Assembly: GCA_030762935.1 (NCBI GenBank)
Contig: CM060900.1
Coordinates: 386,718,132 to 386,782,131 of the forward strand
DNA length: 64,000 nt
DNA from: Hymenopus coronatus
Taxonomy: Eukaryota > Arthropoda > Insecta > Mantodea > Hymenopodidae
Direction: 5' to 3'
Shown in pieces: positions 24,061-36,206 of this stretch. Position 1 is the first letter of the stretch. Each line of letters opens with the position of its first letter. Both the position numbers and the translations under genes were made by a program. The notes under the pieces are model-generated. The model had not been told where the DNA came from. It did no database searches and worked only from the letters and a program-made list of their open reading frames with translations.

Positions 24061-24765
24061 CCGAAACTATCCATATTAAAACAGGTCGGGGAGGGTGCTA
24101 TTTCTTAAAATTCCTTACCCAAAACCAGGTATAACGCTACTATTAAAATTGGTTACTGCGTAATATAGTATTTTACTATTAGATAATCTAATATACTTAA
24201 ACATGATTATTCTTGTTAAAACACATATATTTATGGTCATAAGATAGTACATAGAGAGTTCTAAAAACAAACACTAAGCGGTAAATTGTTTGTTAAAACC
24301 GTTCAATTTGACGTGGACTGACTCATAATCTATAGGTTCTTCACAAGGTGAACCACCATTCATTACTCAAGCTTTTTCACTAATTCGGTCATTCCTCGAG
24401 CTTGTTTTCATATTGGATAAAGCTTCCATGGGAATCAGGAGTGTATCTGTAATAAATCTACTGCATATAGTGACATTTCAGCTATTAATGACCATTAACT
24501 CAACTGCTCTTATAAAAAACTTAATTACTGAATCTGGAGCACCTGAAAGAGGTTTACTCACATAGTATCTAATCTAAGTGTGTATGTGTGTGTGCAATGT
24601 CATAGGGTGAACAGGGAGAGAGCTGCCGTGGAGGGTCCCCAACAGTTCACAAACAGTTCTTCTACTCGACGCGGGGAGCGCCAGGAGCCCGCAAGCGATA
24701 CACACTAACCAAAAGAACTTGGAGAAGTGATACAAAGTGCATGCAATTATGCGCTTAGAAAAAAG

Positions 24766-25407
24766 ATCTTGTGTGTTACATTCACATGATTTTCTCTAAC
24801 TATTCTTACAAGAGCTTATTCGATCACTTCAGAGTAATCAAGATAAACGTCAGCACAAATGGTTTCTAGTTAGTTCTTCATAAGTAAGGGGAATAAGGGA
24901 GTACACTAGGCTAAAGACATAATCAAATCCTTTAAATTATGTCCTATGTAAAACAATAGAAATTCGGTTCCCTTTTGCAATGGCCAGGAGTGAAACAAAA
25001 GGGAGCTGAAACGAAAGATTTGAGAAAAGTAGTTTAATATTGAAACGAAAACAACAGTATTCTCGAAATTATTTCCATGTAAAGGTTAGTGTAAGGTGGT
25101 GGATTTTCTTGAAAATCTTCGTGCCGCATCCTTGGAAGATACTTAACTTAAATACCAAGTGTGGTACTTAACAGTCTTTTCGGTTTTGAGCTATGCTGTT
25201 TAAAGGCATACACGCGCGCACACACACATACACACACCACGCACACACTCACAGACATGTGACCTTTTTCTGAAAATTCCTGCTTTTAATTAAACTGCCC
25301 TCAAAACATGTATTTTCTGATGTATCTCGAAATAGAACTTTTGGTGTAATACAATACTTTCTCTACTTACTAATACCATTGTACTTACGTGCTAGAGAAG
25401 GTAAAAT
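24766..25407 (+). mobile_element. Repeat family A, internally deleted copy
   Basis: Has both family ends (AGATCTTGTGTGTTACATTC and GTGCTAGAGAAGGTAAAAT) but lacks about 260 internal bases. The sequence jumps near 25075 from the TATTCTCGAAAT block to TTTCCATGTAAAGGTTAG. A CA/CG-rich simple repeat sits at 25208-25250. At the 3' end, CTTTCTCTA and TAGAGAAGG form a stem about 30 bases apart. Confidence 0.85.
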
Positions 25408-25499
25408 TATGGTTACTAAAAACACGAAAAAATTACTGTACTAATCAAGAAACACAATGTCGCAGAATATGAAACATGTAATATACAAAATCAATGGCG

Positions 25500-25814
25500 G
25501 AAGAGTTGTAAGGCTGTTAAAGGTAATTATACTAGCAGAAAGAATCCATGGGATCAATCAAGTACTGAAATAGACGCAGACCTACGCGACACTGGATATA
25601 AAACACATAGGGATTACGGCTGAAAATAGCTAAAATACTCTCCGTAAAACACAAAATGTGTCTTTGATGTGAAAAATGAGATAATAGAGAGGAAATGCCC
25701 TATGTCAAATAAATGAAGTCGCAGAGGCCGCAAATCTTATAAAAATAGGAATAGCGGACGGGGAGTGTGATAGACTTCCCCTAGAAGTCATAAAGGCCAT
25801 TGAAAATGAAGTGG
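25500..25814 (+). mobile_element. R1/LOA-type LINE, 5' part of remnant
   Basis: The segment at ~25722-25817 translates to an RT entry block: EVAEAANLIKIGIADG then a PLEVIKAIE ending, which corresponds to the conserved GKAPGPDGIP..V region of R1-clade reverse transcriptases. Stops occur upstream. The element is cut by a SINE at 25815 and continues at 26104. Confidence 0.7.
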
Positions 25815-26103
25815 CGTTTTATTTATGGACGCTCTTTTAACTACTGTGGTTCTCAGCGTCCCATTCCATATTGGGCGTGAAAGACCACTTAATTCTGCTC
25901 AGATGCCTCTCTATTTAGCTTGAGGTTCTTTTACGTGCCATAAATCTACGACACGGGACCAACGGCTTTAATTCCCTTCCGAGGGAAGCAATGCTGAGGA
26001 ATTTTACGCCCGAAAAAATCCATCGTCCTCCACCGGGTTTGAACCCGCGATCTTGGGTATATGAAGTTAGCATGGTAACCATTACACCACGGAGGGCAAC
26101 ATA
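25815..26103 (-). mobile_element. tRNA-derived SINE, family B, most complete copy
   Basis: The - strand head GCCCTCCGTGGTGTAATGGT (A box) and CGCGGGTTCAAACCCGG (B box) is followed by a GGATTTTTTCGGGCG block, CGGAAGGGAATTAAAGCCG, CACGTAAAAGAACCTCAAGC, and a 3' end in GGGACGCTGAGAACCACAGT. It is inserted into the LINE on the opposite strand, so it is younger than the LINE. Confidence 0.9.
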
Positions 26104-27725
26104 ATATAAAGACCAGTGCGGAACAAAACCTGATATCTTTGGAAAAACAACAATTTGACTCATTATTAAAGGAATTTTACAGAGTGGAAAATATCGAAAT
26201 TACTAATAATTTAAAAAAAAAAAGAAGAAAGGAAATGGTAGTTAATTATTTAGACTGCTCGTTTTAATAAATGTGGATAGAAGAAACTTTTTGAGCAGAT
26301 TATAATCAAAAGACTCATAGAAGATATAAAAAATTAAGTTTTAGAAAAACAAATTTGATTTCACGAAAGACCTATCGAGATTAAAATAGGACTGTAAAAA
26401 GGCAGAATTGAAGAAACAAAATAAAGCTGTTTCTCTTTTCAAATCATTTACTACACCAACCATGGCGCTGAGTTAAAAGTATTTCTTCGTTAGTGTGACT
26501 ATGACTGCATATTTGCTTAAACGTCAAACAAATATACACTCATGGTCACACTGGCTGTAAAAATTGCTTTAAACTCAACACCGTGGCTGGGTATGGTTAA
26601 TGGTTTGAAAAGAAGGCAAATTCCTTGACGCTTATAAGATTTATCAGCTGCTATTTCGAAAATAGGCAAATACTGATATGAGAAAACAAAGATAGACACG
26701 GATGCCACAAGGATCGTTTTGGGGCCCATATTGTGGAACGTATATTATGAATGCGCATTAGAAAAGGAACTGCCGATGGAAATTCAACCTAATGAATAAG
26801 ATGATGGTAGATCATTAATAGAATTGGTAAAACCAAAGAGGAAGTTTAAGAAAAATTGAATGGTCTATGAATAAACTTCAAACCTTGTTGTAAAATACAT
26901 AACTACAGCTAGCTCCGAAGAAAACAGAATTAATTATTTTAGAAGGATGAACACTAAAAGATATGTGTAAATTATTGGCATTTAGAAAATAAGGTCCAAA
27001 AGATATTGGAAATAGCTAGGTATTCAATTGGACATAATATGAGAATGTGGTCGGGAAAGCAGGAAGCTATAGGAGCATTAAAAGGATTAATGCCAAACAT
27101 TGGAGACCCAAAGCATGAAAGAGAAATGTACTCGATTGTGCGGTCCATTAGATGCTACTTTTATATGAAGCGTCCACCAGGAAAACTTGAACAGAAAATA
27201 GAGTATATAAAGAGGGATTTTGATTGCGTAATTTAAAAAGAATTGCTAGATTTACACAACGATCTCCATCGGGGTAGTGCATGCAATAGCTGGAATTTTA
27301 CCCACATTTTTATTGCTTAAGAAACGCAATGTAAACTATTCAACAAAAAGCTACAAAGGAAAACCAAAGCAACTACATGATGAAACAATGACAGTACAAA
27401 TTTGAATTAGGAACATGACCGGCTCAATGTAGGAATATATTGATATCAGAAATAAAAAACCATGGCTAAGAAGAAAACATGGAGAAGTTGGATATTATGT
27501 TACGCAATTTCTTTATGGACCTGAACGTTTCCAAATATATCTATTCAAAATTAAATTAGCAAATAATGAAAACGGATTATAGTGTGGTGACTGGAATACA
27601 AATGGGCATATGCTTTTTGGAAGAAAAATTATAAAAGATACGAGTATGACAACAAATATCATGAAAGGAGAATAAAGGGATGAAAAAAGATAATAAATAC
27701 GGAGGCTGAGAGGTAATATCGGCAT
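26104..27725 (+). mobile_element. R1/LOA-type LINE, RT and C-terminal part of remnant
   Basis: In shifting frames the + strand shows the block IVLGPILWNVYYECALEKEL (26713-26772, the RT motif B region), an ALKGLMPNIGDPKHER block (27075-27122, the thumb), a WLRRKHGEVGYYVTQFL block (27457-27512), and a following YLFKIKLANNENG..CG segment with a degraded zinc-knuckle-like end typical of R1/LOA C-termini. The 76-codon open frame at 27006-27236 is a surviving piece. The FADD catalytic motif is not intact and stops are frequent, so it is dead. Confidence 0.8.
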
Positions 27726-27729
27726 TACA

Positions 27730-28985
27730 AGATTTGCAGGGGTTTTAGCGCATATATGTTATTGGGAGTCCCACACTGTGCACATAAGGTGATATCTCTC
27801 GTGAAATAAAGTGTACTGCATCAGTAATGTCACCAGTTGACATTGAATTATCGCTAGTGAACTGTATCAGTAATGTCACTGGCTGACATTCATTGAAGCC
27901 TAGTGAACTGTGTTCTCCCGTCTTTTAGCAGCTAGCTGTTAGTTACAGTGAATTTGACATGCGCTTAGCTAAATTCGATTGACACAGTATGTGCGCCCTT
28001 TAGCTACAGAATTTGCAAGTGAGAATATTATTGCTTATTGCTTAAAACAGGACAAATTTGTGGCCTCTCTGTCGTAATCTGTGCATGACAATTTGTAGGG
28101 AAGGTGTGTAACTAAATTGTCAGATCTGCTGTAAATTATAACGGTTTAGTATAGCGTTGTGGTACGTCAAAATATACTTCTGTATTAGCTTTTAGGTCAC
28201 TTCTCACGATGTGGAATATAAACGTGTATCACAGATTAGCACTTTAACTTAAGATGTTCCACTTAATGTTCATAAAATAATTTTGAATATAATTTGTATT
28301 TATGAAACACGATTTTCTTGGTAAAAACCTACTAGCGCAGAGTGGTTAACAGTTTATGCTCAAAGTTCAAATTTAATTAGTTGAAGAAGGGCAATACTAT
28401 TGTTGAACTTCTGGTCCTACGAACATATTCAGGTTCTGAAAATCACTACTTCTTTTTCCAAATATTCATATCTGAGATTAAAGCGAATTAATTATATATA
28501 AATAAACTATGTATTTGAAGTCAGTTTGGTAACTTATTTGAAACTACTTAGTTGAATTAATGTTCAAAAGAAAAAGGTATACTCAAATACTGATGCTACA
28601 AAACGTCTCTCTTTATCAACTATGTCATAATATCCGTAGAATCTTGAGTAATTATGCTGGCTCATTGCTTGAGGTGCTCACTGTATCAACACATTAAATA
28701 GATTTGACCAATTGCATGCTTGTTATATTCCGAGGTGACTTTCACGCTCAATGTTTGTTTCAATGCAATATTTACGAGAATAGTCTCAATTCCAGCACGT
28801 AAGTGTTAGGGAATGATACATTACACATTTAAACAGAACTATTACAGTAATTCAATTTCGCAAAAAAGAACCTAATTCATTCTTCATACGTGGTATTCAA
28901 ATACATTGTCTATTACTGTCATTTCTAAAGCATTTATAAACTACACATTTTCATTTTAGCTGATTTGTTGGGTAAAAATGCAGTT
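27730..28985. other. Unassigned AT-rich sequence
   Basis: Apart from a 46-bp tandem duplication at 27811-27902, nothing is recognised. Confidence 0.4.
27811..27902. repeat. 46-bp tandem duplication with inverted-repeat core
   Basis: Two units, 27811-27856 and 27857-27902, followed by the first ~9 bases of a third. Each unit carries AATGTCA, 5 bases, TGACATT. The arms are identical in both units while the 5-base loop differs (CCAGT versus CTGGC). Confidence 0.85.
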
Positions 28986-28989
28986 GTCT

Positions 28990-29462
28990 TTATGAAGGAT
29001 AGGAAAGGATACGGTCGAAGGGGACTCGGCACCGAACCAGAGGTTATTGTACCTACGCCCCATGAGAGAGCCCCCAGAAGGGAGGATTGAGGTGGCCGGA
29101 ACCAGGAGTGACTGCACACCAATGACAGAGTCCGTATAGTTTCCAGATTGGAACGGAGCCGGGGAACGGAGATAGTAACTTTGAGCATACTCTTTCCCAC
29201 CACGACGCACCACAGCGTGACACTTCCAACTATGAAATAAACCAACGGAATGAAGGATGAATGAAATACCAATGCAAATTACATGAAGGGACAGGAAATT
29301 CGAGGGGCGAAAGAAATCTACCCAGTATTCGCTTGGTGATCCGGGGAAGTCCCCGAAAAAAAAACAACATTTGTTAGGTAAACCGGCCACGGGAAGCAAA
29401 CCCGCGACCCCTCGTATGTGGGCCACAGACGGAACTCCCTGAGCCATCGCGCTCGGTTGTCT
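28990..29462 (-). mobile_element. tRNA-derived SINE, family E
   Basis: On the - strand the head reads CGCGATGGCTCAGGGAGTT (A box) and GGTCGCGGGTTTGCTTCCCG (B box). The body matches the copy at 54695-55265 (CGGGGACTTCCCCGGATC, the TTCCTGTCC.TTCATGT block, GGACTCTGTCATTGG) and ends in a GGTGCCGAGTCCC 3' block. A 163-codon open frame on this strand is a by-product of the GC-richer SINE. Confidence 0.85.
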
Positions 29463-29748
29463 TTACTAACCCGGAATATGAATTCCGCTGAAGATCTTAT
29501 ACACAGCAAATAGACGAAACGATTGAACACTCTTCTGTAAATAAATTTGTGAAAACGAGTTCTGCAGGTTTCCTAAGATGTTATGGTAGTTAGAGCAAAA
29601 TAACTTGAACGAATGTGACTGTGTAGGCGCAAAAGCAAAGGAGGTTCCAGATATTCTGTATATAAGATTGGCAGCGCCTTCTCATACTTTTTCTAAACAA
29701 GGTAATTGATAAAAGCACTAACACCAGTATTTCACAGCACTAAATTTA

Positions 29749-30042
29749 TTAAACACCATGTTTCGCAGCGTTGATCCGAGACATTTTTATTTCGTCTGGG
29801 AAACTCGTTGCATCAGGTTCTTCTGGTTCGAGATGGAGACACGCCTGGAAATGAATCTCTTTTTTCTCTCTCTTTCGTCTGAGATATGCTGATAGCACTG
29901 CTTCCAGATCTGTACATATTATGTACTGGGAAAGGCGTTCTGCTTCAAGAACTTGATTAGTAGATGCCGGATGGGCTTGTTTCATTAGATTACTATAGAT
30001 ATACTTATTGGAATATAAAATATTATAATGTTTAGACAACAC
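29749..30042 (-). other. 97-codon open frame ending in retroposon-like 3' sequence
   Basis: An open frame on the - strand with a coding-like middle (acidic EPEEPDATSFPDE segment). It ends at a GAAACATGGTGTTTAATAAA stretch, which gives both the stop codon and an AATAAA signal. The ending GAAGA..CGAAAC.TGGTGT resembles the 3' ends of LINE or Penelope-like elements. I do not recognise a protein family and would not call it a gene. Confidence 0.25.
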
Positions 30043-30371
30043 CTAGATATGAATAAACTGTTGGTCATTAGTACACCAGGGTAGTGAGCTTTTGAATTTC
30101 TCCCTGGCTTTTGCGAGAGATGAAGCGACATGATGTATACGATTAACGATTATGTTTCTTTTCTTGGCAAGTAATTCACAGATTCACATGGGTGCAGAAA
30201 AATGGCCCATTCCCTAGATTACAATGTTTTTCCGAATTTACCAAGGGTCTCCATCTCCATCCCCATTAATATTATCATAATTAATGTTAACTTAATGGTA
30301 TCCTACTTGCACGCATATTTAATGCCAATAAAACTATTTGTATGGTACATTCTATTAAAAATGGTATTCTG

Positions 30372-31081
30372 CGAGGGTCATCCAGAAAGTAACGAACGAT
30401 AGTAATGAAAGCTATTAGCACAAACATTCATTTAAAAAGTCACAGTGCCTTACTCTATTTCTCAACGTAATCTGCATTTTTTCAAGATATTTACTGTCAC
30501 GTGGTACCAGTTTTTCAATGCCGATGTTAAACTTTTCTACCGCCAAAGAATGTATTCCTTTCTTTTGAATGCACATGTTCGGCCATCTGAATTTTATAGG
30601 CAAATAACGCAAGTTTATGGTGATAATGCAACGAATGAATCTTCGGTGAGGAAATGGCGCATAATTTACGAGTAATCAAGGAAGAACCAGTGTGCACGAC
30701 AAAGACCGCAGTGAATGTTCATCAATTGTTATGGAGGAGTTGAAAGCAAATGCTTGTTATGGAGGAGTTGAAAGCAAATGCTGATAAAAGAATTTAGAAA
30801 AACCATTGTTTCACTTTGGACACCTTTTGGTGGAAAAGATTTCACAACGGATGAAGACCTTAAAATGGCCATGACATCTTGGCTCAGATCTTTAACGGTA
30901 GAAGAGATAACATCTGCAATGAAAAATCGGTACGACGTGACAATAAATATCTTGATAGTACTGGTGATTATATTGAGAAATAGAATAAGATTCTCTAACT
31001 TTGTAAATAAAGTTAAGTATTGATATCTTTCATTATTACTTAGTGTTGCCAAATCGTTCGTTACTTTCTGGATGACTGTCG
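30372..31081 (+). mobile_element. Mariner-derived foldback element, copy 1
   Basis: The ends are inverted repeats (CGAGGGTCATCCAGAAAGTA at the left; the complement of CGACAGTCATCCAGAAAGTA at the right), with TA following the right end and TG where TA is expected at the left. Three pieces of mariner transposase remain. The + strand near 30574-30675 encodes an N-terminal helix-turn-helix piece (EFYRQITQVYGDN..SSVRKW), continuing after a frameshift as GRTSVHDKDRSE (~30679-30715). The + strand at 30820-30980 encodes the C-terminus (FGGKDFTTDEDLKMAMTSWL). The left end, read on the - strand (30415-30560), encodes the C-terminus again (a FNIGIEKLVPR block). The catalytic DD(D/E) core is absent. About 200 bases at the left are thus an inverted copy of the right end. 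It cannot make transposase. Confidence 0.85.
30726..30781 (+). repeat. 28-bp perfect tandem duplication inside mariner remnant
   Basis: TTGTTATGGAGGAGTTGAAA and the following GCAAATGC occur twice in a row without a mismatch (30726-30753, 30754-30781). The second mariner-derived copy (53285) lacks this, so it arose after the two copies separated. Confidence 0.95.
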
Positions 31082-31084
31082 TAT

Positions 31085-32390
31085 AAACTTATAACGATAG
31101 TTGCGTTTCAACGTGGCAATCAGGAAAGTTAGTTCTGATGAGAGGCGCCACTAACCATCCATGAGTTCATATTTCGTGTTTTATGCTTTACAAGGGGCCT
31201 GTGTCCATTCATGTTACAGATAAATCAGGGATTATTTCAGTGAAAGTTTATCGAAGGTAAACATATCCGTGTTTTGGCTTTCTATTCCACAGGTCCAAAT
31301 TTGACAAGAAAAAGTTATTTACTAATTAGAATGATTCATTAATAATATTTAATTACTTGCATATATCAGTGTTTAAAAACATTGAACTGAAAAACTTACA
31401 AAACTGGGAAGTGGAGAAAAAAATAAAATAAAATGATTTAAGGCTGATACTCTCTGTGCTGAAGAACTCTAGATTGTAGGTTATTTTATTTCGGTCTTGC
31501 GCGAAGATATTTAACTCGATACGGGATGAGTTCATTATCATCTCTTGGCATATAGACATCTGCTCGCTGAGCGGCAGACAATCTAAAGTCAGCTGTTACA
31601 GCTTATAATTTTTTTTCAGATGGATAGACTACTCTGGGAGAGAAAACTAGACAGGTAATTTTGTTTCCGAAGTATTTTCACTTTGCAAAATTGTAGTTCA
31701 ATATGCGACATCAATGTAACAATGGCCTCTTGTTAGTTCTGCACAACCCTGTAGTTACGCCATGAAATTTAGTATCGGTTAAACAAGCTCTGTTGTCCCA
31801 CGGAAGTTTGCGTTTATTTCGGAAATATCTTCGTTATACATTCACATGAGAGAAATAGGCAACATTTAAATGAAACGATGTATAAGAGACTATATTATTC
31901 TTGGTAAAGGAGAATTAAACCCATTTAGTCGAGTCCAACAATATCTCAACTTCCGTATTATTTGCATATACTTGCAGAAAATGGCACAAAAAGTAGAAAG
32001 ATTAAAGAGAAACGAAAAATGCACAGGAGAGCAGAGAGGAAAAAAGGAATGTGAAACTCATAAAGCAGGAGTTGTAAAAGTAATTTCTTCCTTGCTACCG
32101 ACGAGAAAATGAGGGGCGGGGGAGCATTAACGTGGCGTCGGCCGAAATTAGCACTTGTGTATGTAAAGCGGGCTCTGCAGCCCACCTTTGGGCATGAATT
32201 AACCACTTCTCTTTTCTTCTACTTCTGCGGTGCAGCGCTCTTGACGCACATAAATTTGAAACCAAGTTATTAAAGGTACCAGGCAGCCACCTGGCTGTAA
32301 AATGCCGTAGTCCATCACCAAGCCACGCGTCTCCAATTAAATTCTTCGGGATGCACTTCACGAATGTCATTTCACTATATGCTTACGTCT
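31085..32390. other. Unassigned sequence
   Basis: Nothing recognised. Open frames on the - strand at 31958-32370 are Arg-rich products of a GC-richer patch and show no domain. Confidence 0.4.
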
Positions 32391-32394
32391 CAGC

Positions 32395-32660
32395 CCCTCT
32401 GCCTTATCAGTATTTGAAGTTTGGACTCCTTTTCTCAGTGCGAAGGAATAATATGACGACATGCGTTTTCCAAACTGCAATTTGAATTTGTGGTATATGT
32501 CTCCCCTTGCTTTACTGCTAGTACATGTTTGATTTTTTGACATCTCCTCTGCGCTGCAGCGCATTTTACATGGCCTTATAATAAAGCCTGCATGGGATAA
32601 TATAACGGCATGCGATTCCAAAACTGTAATTGAAATTCAGGGCATATGTCAAGGCGTTCA
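32395..32660. repeat. Diverged ~150-bp tandem duplication
   Basis: GGATAATATAACGGCATGCG followed by ATTCCAAAACTG (32595 onward) repeats with differences the sequence at 32445 onward (GGAATAATATGACGACATGC). The match continues for ~57 bases, ending at ATATGTC in both. The period is 150 bases. Confidence 0.7.
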
Positions 32661-32879
32661 AGAATGTAACGTAGAATTAAAAATATAGCTTGAATTTCTC
32701 ATTTAGTTTTCAAGGCTTGATTTAAGTAGCATCTAGGAAAATTATATTTTTACCCCAAATTTTATAATTGGAAGGAACCACTATACTATATTACCATCTG
32801 GTTAAAAGAATGTAAAATAATGCCTCCACATACCCATAATAGAAAACTATTGGAGTTATTTTGTACATATGACTGCAAA

Positions 32880-34375
32880 TGGATTGTCTGGAATTCTTGT
32901 GCATATTCCAGTTATGACATCAGATCACTCCGGATGCACCGTCTGGAATACATACGCATATTTCATTTATAGTATTGTATCACTGCAGATGAGTTGTCTG
33001 GTATACTTGCATATTTTTTAGTAATGGCATTAGATCACTGTGGATACCTTCAGGAACACTCGTATGTGTTTCTTTTAAGATATTAGAACCGCTGTACATG
33101 CATCATTAAGAATACTCGTGAGTATTCCAGTTATGACATTAGATCACTGCGGATGCATCTTCAGAATACTGGTGTGTATTCCAGTTATGACATTAGATCA
33201 CTGCGGATGCATCTTCAGAATACTGGTGTGTATTCCAGTTATGACATTAGATCACTGCGGATGCATCTTCAGAATACTGGTGTGTATTCCAGTTATGACA
33301 TTAGATCACTGCGGATGCATCTTCAGAATACTGGTGTGTATTCCAGTTATGACATTAGATCACTGCGGATGCATCTTCAGAATACTGGTGTGTATTCCAG
33401 TTATGACATTAGATCACTGCGGATGCATCTTCAGAATACTGGTGTGTATTCCAGTTATGACATTAGATCACTGCGGATGCATCTTCAGAATACTCATGCG
33501 TATTCCAGTTATGGCATTAGATTACTGTGCACGCACTTTCTGGAATACTATTATGTACCTTACGTACCTTATGTTTCCGTGGATGCAGTTTCTGGAACAC
33601 TTGTGTATATTTACACACTGGCTCACTGTGGATGCACTGATGAATGTTATGGCATTAGATCGCTGCCGGTACACTTTTTGGGACATATGTTCACATACAT
33701 CTACGCGATCTAGTTATGAGATTAGATCACTTTAAACGTGTCTAGATTACCTGTGTAATATACTCCATTTTAGAAACTAGATTATCGCGGATGCACTTTA
33801 AGGAATACTTTTGCATATTATGTCATTATATCATTTCCGGTACACTTCCTGAATGGAATACATGTGTATATTCTAGTTATCAGTTATGGACATTTAAATC
33901 CCTGTCGATGCACTGTATGGTACACATTGCCTTTATAGCATTAGATTACTTTGGATGTAGATACTATCTGAAATGCTTGTGTGCGTATATTCCGTTCATG
34001 AAATTAGTTCTCCGCTGATAAACTTGCTGGATAATATTGCATATTCCAGTTATCTGTTATAATATTAGATCCTCCTTGCACTAAATGTAATATCACATAT
34101 GATCCCTGTGGATACACCGTATGTTATACACACGTATATTGCAGCTCTGACATTTCATCACTTCGGGTGCACTGCATACAATACAGACGCATAGTATGCA
34201 TATTGCAGTTCTGTCTTTGGATCACTCCGGATTATCAGTAGGGAATACATTCACATACTTATTACTGTTGTGGCATTGGATCACTGCAGATGCACTGCCT
34301 GAAATACATGTGCATATTCAAGTTATAACTTAGATAAATTCGAATGCACTGTATGGAAAACATGCACACAGTCTA
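32880..34375. repeat. 54-bp minisatellite: homogeneous core, decayed flanks
   Basis: Seven almost identical 54-base units run from 33118 to 33494 (unit GTGTGTATTCCAGTTATGAC, then ATTAGATCACTGCGGATGCA, then TCTTCAGAATACTG). Diverged units flank the core on both sides (about 32890-33117 and 33495-34375), recognisable by TATTCCAGTTATGACATNAG, GATCACT..GGATGCA and CTGGAATAC. Adjacent ends of units form the inverted pair CTGGAATAC / GTATTCCAG, best preserved in the older units. Because 54 is a multiple of three, two frames stay open across the core (205 and 186 codons), but the flanking units carry many frameshifts. Confidence 0.95.
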
Positions 34376-34399
34376 GTGATGGCAACATTTTAATTTCAA

Positions 34400-36200
34400 A
34401 ATAACGTGATCTAGTTATTATTAAATAATGTACGTCGTTTACTGCTGTTGTATTATGTGAGTGGGCAGTGCGGGGTTACCCATCTTACACATTAAATCTT
34501 CCTATTTTTCGGATAGTAAAAGGTTGCAGAAACAGGATTTTTCACTTACATTTGAAGACGAAGAAAAATAGTTCACGTTTGCACACCATTTAGCAGTAAC
34601 GGTTCCAATAAAAGGGGAATATTTCTTGCTAATATCAGCAACTCCACAACAATAAGTTTTCTGTCTGAAATAAGTCGCCCTTTTTAAAGAAAATAACATA
34701 ATGAAGAATTACAAGGACGATTAAAAGTATTCTTCAATCTGATAGTGAACTGGAACTCGTGTGAAATGGTTCACTTGTAAAGAATTCACTGAAAATATGT
34801 GTTCTTCTGCTTGCCTCTCTGTAATGCCTGTAGCGAATATTAACTTATAAGTTGGGCCTCAGGCTGGAAGCAGAGGTGAGGTAGTAAGTCTGCAAAGTTA
34901 TGACAACACATGGGGAACGCCACAGGAATATATAGACATTATATGGCTTTTTTTTTCTTCTATAACAAGCCAAAGAGTATCGTAAACATGTGCCCAGGCT
35001 AAGCAGCTCTTTTAAACTATCTTCACGGTAGCGACGTCCTTCTTAAATTTATGAAAGTTCTGGAGTGAAAATATGGGTTGTATTACCGCTGTCGGATGCA
35101 CTCAGGACATTTCACCAGCTATATTTGTTTTTGCTTTAGATTTTTACGATGATGGCAACTAAAAACTAACTTATCGCTGTTCGTACCACATCATTTCTTT
35201 TATCTCGTCTCGCTTCTGCTTAGCATAAAACCCGCTATTCTTGTTTTAAATAGAATCCATAAGAGCGTATTTTAGTCGGAAGGAAGGAGTGCCTTAACTC
35301 GATCCGACAGTGACAAGTCACGGCTTCTCCCTTTTTTCTTCCGTCTGCATTCCAGTCTCTCACAGTCATTACTATCTACTCATTCTTCTGCTGCCCCTTC
35401 GAAATACTGCAGTCATTCCTGTTTTGCGAGCATTACGTTTAACATTATTTAATTGTTGAATATGGAGGCTTACTTAACTAAATTTTTTCAATCTCTTATC
35501 AAAGCAGAAAGTAGTTAAGTAGGATTAACTCGATTATAAAATTAAGATAATTAAGATAAAGGATCATCAGGTAACCAATAACACTGGGTACTGGGTACAA
35601 ATACATATAAAAATTCCTTCGCTACATCACGTATTTCCGCTGAACTGTATGTTGCAATATCTAAATGAGCTATACTTTTTTTTATTAAGAAAACAATTGC
35701 ATTGTCAGTGCAACCTTTATTCAATCATATTTAGTGTTTACTTATACTCACATGGCCACGTGCATAATCGCTGTTGCATATGTCCGTAAAAATGATAACT
35801 CCTTTCTAATATTTGTTTAATTTTAATTTCAATTTCGTACTGCCAAGCAAAACACATTGTATGATATGCATGAGATTATGAAATGAGACCTAAGATTTCG
35901 ATTCCATTTGAACTTCATTCCAATTATTGTCACATGGTTTAAGCATTGTTTTTAATTCCTCCCTGAATATAACGAACTGCACTTCATGCACATTGCCCTT
36001 TTAATCTTTCATGATGACGATTTTCTGCCTTTCCTGGTTCAGACAGTTTTTACCTTGTAGTTAAATCATACAAGTGCTAGTACTACAACTAATTCATTAT
36101 ACTGCAAAGTAGCTTACAGAACTGAATATAAGAATAAAGATTCGCGACAATTACTTATTTCGCTTTACTTATATATGATCACCATCCAAAATATATGTCT
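34400..36200. other. Unassigned AT-rich sequence
   Basis: No gene or repeat recognised. Only short frames such as 34502-34699 (-) occur. Confidence 0.4.
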
Positions 36201-36206
36201 TTGCAG

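Noticed and set aside
25815..26103. Functional tRNA gene (the head has good A and B boxes)
   Set aside because: The head continues into a SINE body shared by two other loci, and the acceptor stem is not closed.
28956..29447. 163-codon open frame on the - strand
   Set aside because: It coincides with the body and head of a tRNA-derived SINE (family E) that recurs at 54695-55265 without the same frame.
33118..33735. 205-codon open frame made of 18-residue repeats, with a second frame of 186 codons
   Set aside because: Both follow from a 54-base tandem unit lacking stops in two frames. Flanking older units are full of frameshifts and stops, which would not be so if a protein were under selection.
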